Origin: Stratiolaelaps scimitus
Lineage: Eukaryota; Arthropoda; Arachnida; Mesostigmata; Laelapidae
Length of the DNA stretch: 64,000 bases
Reading direction: 5' to 3'
Assembly: GCA_019614645.1 (NCBI GenBank)
Contig: JABWDB010000016.1
Location: 5,723,501 to 5,787,500 of the forward strand
Positions 58,632 to 64,000 of the stretch are shown in pieces. The translations under genes and the position numbers were made by a program. The first letter of the stretch is position 1; each line of letters starts with the position of its first letter. Under the pieces are notes generated by a model that worked only from the letters and a program-made list of their open reading frames with translations, was not told where the DNA came from and ran no database searches.

Positions 58632-58632
58632 G
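58604..58632. repeat. (TA)n microsatellite
   Basis: A TA run preceded by a related TATATACATATA stretch. Confidence 0.9.
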
Positions 58633-58639
58633 GATTTCA

Positions 58640-61600
58640 AAGTACACCACAGCAAGGTAACTATTTCTGAAACCGAGAGCTAACAGATAGAACGCAAAGC
58701 TCACACGAGTCACTTTAACAACAGGCGACCGTCTTCGCAGCTTTATTTGGTAGCAACAGCAAAGATTCGGCCATTCATCGCTCCACACAACATATGTACT
58801 CATATGCTCATTTAACATTCTCGATATGCAACGCGATGCTTTCCATATATTTGAGTCAAATTTTACTTCAAATGTGTTCACGTTGGAATGACTTACATTG
58901 CGATTGGCCCAAAATGTGGTCAAGCAAAAAATTACTCGTCTTGGTTAACTTGGATATAGGGCCATCCGCCTTTCAATTGTCGCACGTCTCACAGACATCA
59001 GCAGCCGCAAGGCAGAGGGGTAGACAGGCAGTCAATGGAGACATTCGACATCCGCTTATGCTCAGATATAGGAGGTGACGGTTCGGGGGAAATGGCTCAA
59101 TTTTGCCCGTCTCCATTGACTCGTTGGTCGAGCGTGCATGTCTCTTGGGAGATGGCCCTCGAGGGGTTCACAGCCCATCTCTCGCGCCTGTGCTAATCTC
59201 ATTGACCTTGGCGGAAACACGACTCCAATGTGACAGTAAAGCGGAAATCCTCTTGAGCTGTCAACAGGATTGTGCGATCTTCCGTCATTTCGCCAAGGCC
59301 AGATCAAATAGTATCCGAAACAGGGTGGTAGTGACCGCCCCTCACTCGTGCAACGTTCTGGTAGCGTAGTTATACCACAGTTATTGTCGACACGAGCGCA
59401 CTCACATCGGTATCTATGTACATATAATAATACAATGAGAAATGGCCTACTTGGGAATAGACGCTCAGTTTTGCAAATAGAATTTCTGTTTTTTTTTGCC
59501 TTGAACACGAATCGGTGCTTATGTACAACCATCGAAGTAATGCTAATAACATTGCCAAACCTTAATGGACGAACATTCGTAATCGTTACCTGCAGTCTTA
59601 ACTTATAGCCTGAAGGTGGTCTGCATATTATTTGAAAAATCGTTGACGAAGGATGGCAGTGTGTCTTGATATCTTTGAGACTTAACACATAATGTGAGCA
59701 TTCAACTAATTGAGCTAGTAACGTTCTCTGGTTACGTCTGATAGAAAATTGCGAGGGCTGAAGGAGCTAACATGCTGAGTTTTGATATTTGAGGTGGTAT
59801 CCACGCAGCCCAATTTGCATCAATCATCATCACCCGATTGGAGCGTTGCCATATGTGAGGCAGTACGAATGTCAGGTTCCAGTGCATATCGGTAATTCAA
59901 AAATGGGCAGATTAGAAGAATGGGCACCCCAAATTGCAAAACCGTACCTAAATATCGGTTCTAGAAAGGACATGTAAAGTAGAAGGATGTGTTCGGAAAC
60001 GCAACAACATAGTGTAGTTAAGAGAATAACATATCAACGAAAACACAGGTGTCAAGATAAACGTCGTCAGAAATAGTGCTAAATGTTTCAGCGCGACGTC
60101 AATCGTGGCCACAAGGGAACCATTCCCGCCGCCACAAGAACTAGCTATGGGAACGAGCCGTAAACGGACCTGTCTTCATTGCGGTCCCGTTACATGAGAA
60201 AAATACGTCGTTACTCTTCAGAAAAGTTCGTAGCTAATTTTAAAGGAGAAATTCAAATAGGGGCCATGTTCCTCGCGATGCTATTAATATTTCATATACT
60301 TCTAAACTGCATCTCTCCGCAGATAGGAGATCTCATAGGAAATTGCGTAATCTTAACAAAACATGCAATACTTCGCAAGGCCGCAGTTATCTTCGCAGAA
60401 GGGTTGTAACCATGTCTTCATCTGCGGTCGCTGACACTACCGCGTAAATAGTTTCTTCTTGTGGCGAGTTCCGCGAAGAGCTAAGAATGTAAATAATTCC
60501 CTTGAACATAGGTGCCTTTGTACTGCATTGTAATCAACAACCGAAGAAAACATACGTGGTTCGAGCGAGCAACCATTGGGAACGTCCATATTCAATCACT
60601 CGGAAGTTTTAGCTCGCCGTACGGCCGTCCGCTTGCAGGTCACGCCTACAACGATACCAGCGTTGCCATCCAGAAGATTCTAGTCGACTAACGGAAGTAA
60701 CTTGCTCACGTGTATCTATAATGCGTCTATCAGACAGGCTGTGGGCATATGCGAGAAGGCGAGTGCTCTTTCTAGAGGTCCCAGCCGTCGCATAACGTAC
60801 GTCCCTTCGTCGTTCGGGACAACACGCTCACAGAACACGTGCATAGGGACGTCTGTGCTGTGTGAGTTCTTACAAGGCAAACATGCACCCTCTAATAGTA
60901 GCGACGTGACCGTCGACAACCTATGCCCTTCTTATTGGTAGCCTAGATTCTAGGCGAGCTTCTCCCCTCACCTAACAAATTTTCGAAGGTCGTTGAAAGC
61001 CATGCCCTCCACATTAAAAGGCTTTGTTGTAGGCAGCTGGGCTGCGGGGTGATAAAAACAACGGACATACAGACAGCTTTCAGTGAGCAAAGTTAAACCC
61101 GTTGCCAAAATAGAGTGGAAATGAAATCGCTTGCACCCCATGTATATGTGATCTGTTGCATCCGGCGGCACAAAAGCTTCCGATCAACACAGTTAGAAAT
61201 AGTAAGTATATTTGTATACGCTGGATTTCTCTGAAAGCTATGCTCCGAAGTTGTAGAAATGATGCGGCAATTCTCCCTGTCGGCCGTAAAGTGCTCCATG
61301 GAAGGAAGGTACCTTCAATATAAACAAGTAAACAGTTGGCTTAGTGCGCGAGCCTTGCCGGTGTACTGTGTAAATGCCTTTCAGATAGACGCGTTTTATA
61401 ACTTTATCTCGCTATACAACTACCGTCTAGGAAACACAGTGATGGTCAACGGCAAAATACCTTAATCTTGTTATCGACTTTAAGTGGCGGCGAGTTAAGG
61501 GTGTAAAAAGGGCGTAAACCTTTGCTTAGGGTATGCACAATTTCAAAGGAAGTTTGGCTGGTACAAACTCGGTGGGTGACCCGACATCCTCATCCCGCAG

Positions 61601-62400
61601 ACGTATAACTGTATATGTTCAGCTTTTGGCATACGGCGATCATTGGAGAACGTTTTGCAATTCTGTACAGAACCTGCATCTGTTTTTCCCAAGGTGAAAG
61701 GTCCTTGTGTTGTTTTGAGATCGATCCAGTGGCCTTCCACAGCTTTCGAGACAACTGCACGCTACCGCGCTAACGTATGTGTCATGGTAGAACGACAAGT
61801 GAAAACATTCGATCTATAATAAATAAATATTGGCTCGAGTTATCAGAGATTCGGTCCCTTACATCGGTAGTGTTAGATTTCCCGCTGCACTGAACTTCCC
61901 TTTAAGCTAGAAACATGCTTTAGTTGGCTTGTTAAGCCCTACCGAAAACTAGCCACACGAGAAATATCAACAAGGTCCGAAGGAAGTGTTTGTCTTTTTC
62001 ACAACTACTGCGCAGGTATCTCCCTTTGAAACGTTCACATTTGGCCGTGCGCAAATATCTATCTATAACGTTGTGCTGCTCCTTCTGTGTGAACTGGTCG
62101 ACGGCTCTATCTGGCCCACTATTCATCATCATAGTCTTACCTGCTATCCTCATGCTGACGTTCTATCACTCAGATAAAGGAAACGTCAATAAGGACGCGT
62201 ATTTTTGAAGGTTCATCCTTATATTGACCCGGTTCGATAGGAAGCGTTTAACTCATTGAAGGATGAGCGCGCCTTGGAGAAGCCCGTTTATGTTTAGGGA
62301 ATCCCCCTTGAAGATGCACACATGCGCGCCACGTCGAGAGAGCCGATTGAGCCTTAGCGAGATGGTATTATATAAAAAGGAAAAACCGTATTCTGAACAT
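58640..62400. other. No gene seen
   Basis: The longest frame is 59062-59688 (minus, 208 codons), with no recognisable domain and overlapping plus-strand frames. No RNA gene or element was recognised. Confidence 0.5.
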
Positions 62401-62434
62401 GTACGTTTTAGAATGGGGTACGTTTTAGAATGGG
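62401..62434. repeat. Perfect 17-bp tandem duplication
   Basis: GTACGTTTTAGAATGGG twice in direct succession. Confidence 0.9.
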
Positions 62435-64000
62435 CTCAATGAAAAAACAGTACTGCAACCTTCCTTTTCTTACCATCGTGGCACTGCAGACAGGCGGAGC
62501 CGCATCGCTGTGATACAGCCAGCGTTCGGCGCTGGTTTGCAGGCGCTCTTAAGTTTTGATATTTATCCCTTTGATATGTAGCATAACCAGCTTCCCACGA
62601 AACCACGTGACATTTTAGTCGTTAATGAAACTTAAATCAACAATCATCACAACTTATCAGAGTGCATCCCTGAGTAAATGTGGTTAAAAGTGCAATTAAG
62701 CTGTATTGACGAGCACATCGCTTACAACCTGTACAAAATATAAATTTGAGCTGCGATCTATGGAATCCGTTTATTTTGCTGAGATCGATATTCAAGGATT
62801 TACTAACTTGTATCTACAAATCTTTTATCTAATATTCGAAGTCTAATTAAAGATTTCACGTGAATTCCAAAGAGACGAGGTTCCCACCAATAGGTCCATT
62901 AACTACATGTTTATAAAGGTCCTTATTTACTTATTTTCTGTTTTCCAGTTATTCATTCACGCGATGAATTCATCCATCTATCCGTTATCCTATAGAATTT
63001 ATTTACTGTGCATGCGTGAGTGGCTGCGTCAAGTTATTTAGCTCCTACAAATCCGTCAAAGTTTGGCAAGAAGCGATTTTTACTTTGGCTAGCCGGCATG
63101 ACAAACTGCCGTGAGCACGCTTAGTAACTGCTTGACAAGCTTATCCGTTATCCCTACCCCGCTCAAGCTTCGCGGTTGTTTCGCACAAACCAGATCCACA
63201 AACCAAATCCGTTGGGAAATACGCTGCGCCCTCTTTACTATACTTCCAGGCTTACTAGCCGAGTCGTAGCTGCCCATCTAACAAATAACTTCGGCACACG
63301 GAGGCAATTTCTATAGTAAATATAGGTTGTTTCTAGAGGACAAACCATAGCATATTGTTCTGAATATAGTTTAAGCAGCTTCGATGCTTAATAAAGTGAA
63401 AGAGTTTGCCCACCATATACTCTTGTCCGTCGTGTTTCTCTAACCTGGCCCTCGTTAATGATCTTCCTTTAAATAAGTATCTCAGGCGTTTGTGGGAGCT
63501 TAGCCGGCTGTATGGTGTCCGAAGGGCTGTTTACAGTCAACGGTGAGTAAACTATTCTAAAGGAAGTTTACGTCAGACGAGGTTCCTAGCTAGAAATGGC
63601 GAACAGCTTCTTTATATTGCGTCCTGACCCTCGAGGTGAACAGATGTGTCATTCCTTGTGGATGAGATTGAGAAGCGATATGTTAGCGATACCTCATAAT
63701 TTTTCGCTGTGCCTGTGGTGAAAACGGACGTGGTTTTGTCGGACGGTTCAGGTCGAGAACATCTAACAGAGTGACTGTGAGCGGTTCGAGCTCCAGCCGA
63801 CAGGGGCACGCCGGGGCTGACGGCCCCATTCCACAGGAGTGGAGGCTGGACGGATAGCCAAACCATAATTACGCACATCGGACTCCCTTATATACGATTC
63901 GATCAGTAACCCCTCGCCAAACAAGGATAGGGATCTGACAAATCTCTATGTTTTAGGCGACAGGAAGCAGGTAGGGAACTGGTTCGAGGGCAGTAGGGAC
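62435..64000. other. No gene seen
   Basis: Only short frames without recognisable domains (63089-63277, 63612-63878, both minus). Confidence 0.5.

Noticed and set aside
59062..59688. 208-codon minus-strand frame
   Set aside because: No recognisable motif, overlapping plus-strand frames, and a length near the chance limit for the window.

Overview
The window is eukaryotic nuclear DNA: one large spliced gene on the minus strand, introns up to about 19.6 kb, many AT and dinucleotide microsatellites, and fragments of several transposon families. The gene is an RGK-family (Rad/Gem/Kir-type) small GTPase of invertebrate type, so an arthropod is the most likely source. A mite or tick is a soft guess that the sequence does not prove. 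There are no bacterial operons, rRNA genes or CRISPR arrays.

The RGK gene runs from the start codon at 44116 to the stop at 12130. Four coding exons (43312-44116, 39631-39740, 32087-32348, 12130-12524) join with compatible phases (1, 0, 1) at GT/AG sites into a predicted 523-residue protein. It has a serine-rich N-terminal extension, a P-loop, an NKAD motif, an ETSA motif and the RGK-type C-terminus with no CAAX box. The introns hold short SINE and retroposon copies, microsatellites and unassigned DNA.

Downstream of the gene (1-12129) lies a graveyard of mobile elements. It contains a 41-bp tandem array; a decayed Tc1-like transposon with inverted repeats of about 215 bp; tRNA-derived SINEs; a stop-riddled Jockey/CR1-type LINE covering the endonuclease, linker and start of the reverse transcriptase; and two abutting perfect AT-rich palindromes. 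Several short retroposed fragments with target-site duplications are also present.

The large intron 3 contains the best-preserved insertion in the window, at 15284-15886. It is a minus-strand retroposon with a tRNA-like head, strong internal and terminal hairpins, a 19-base A tail and a 16-bp target-site duplication. Upstream of the gene (44117-64000) are a GC-rich stretch with perfect hairpins, a second GC-rich island near 57 kb, a 211-bp tandem duplication, a 42-bp tandem repeat and a fragment of a second LINE reverse transcriptase. No second host gene could be supported.

Mobile-element calls rest on motifs, terminal repeats, tails and duplications read by eye. No similarity search was possible.
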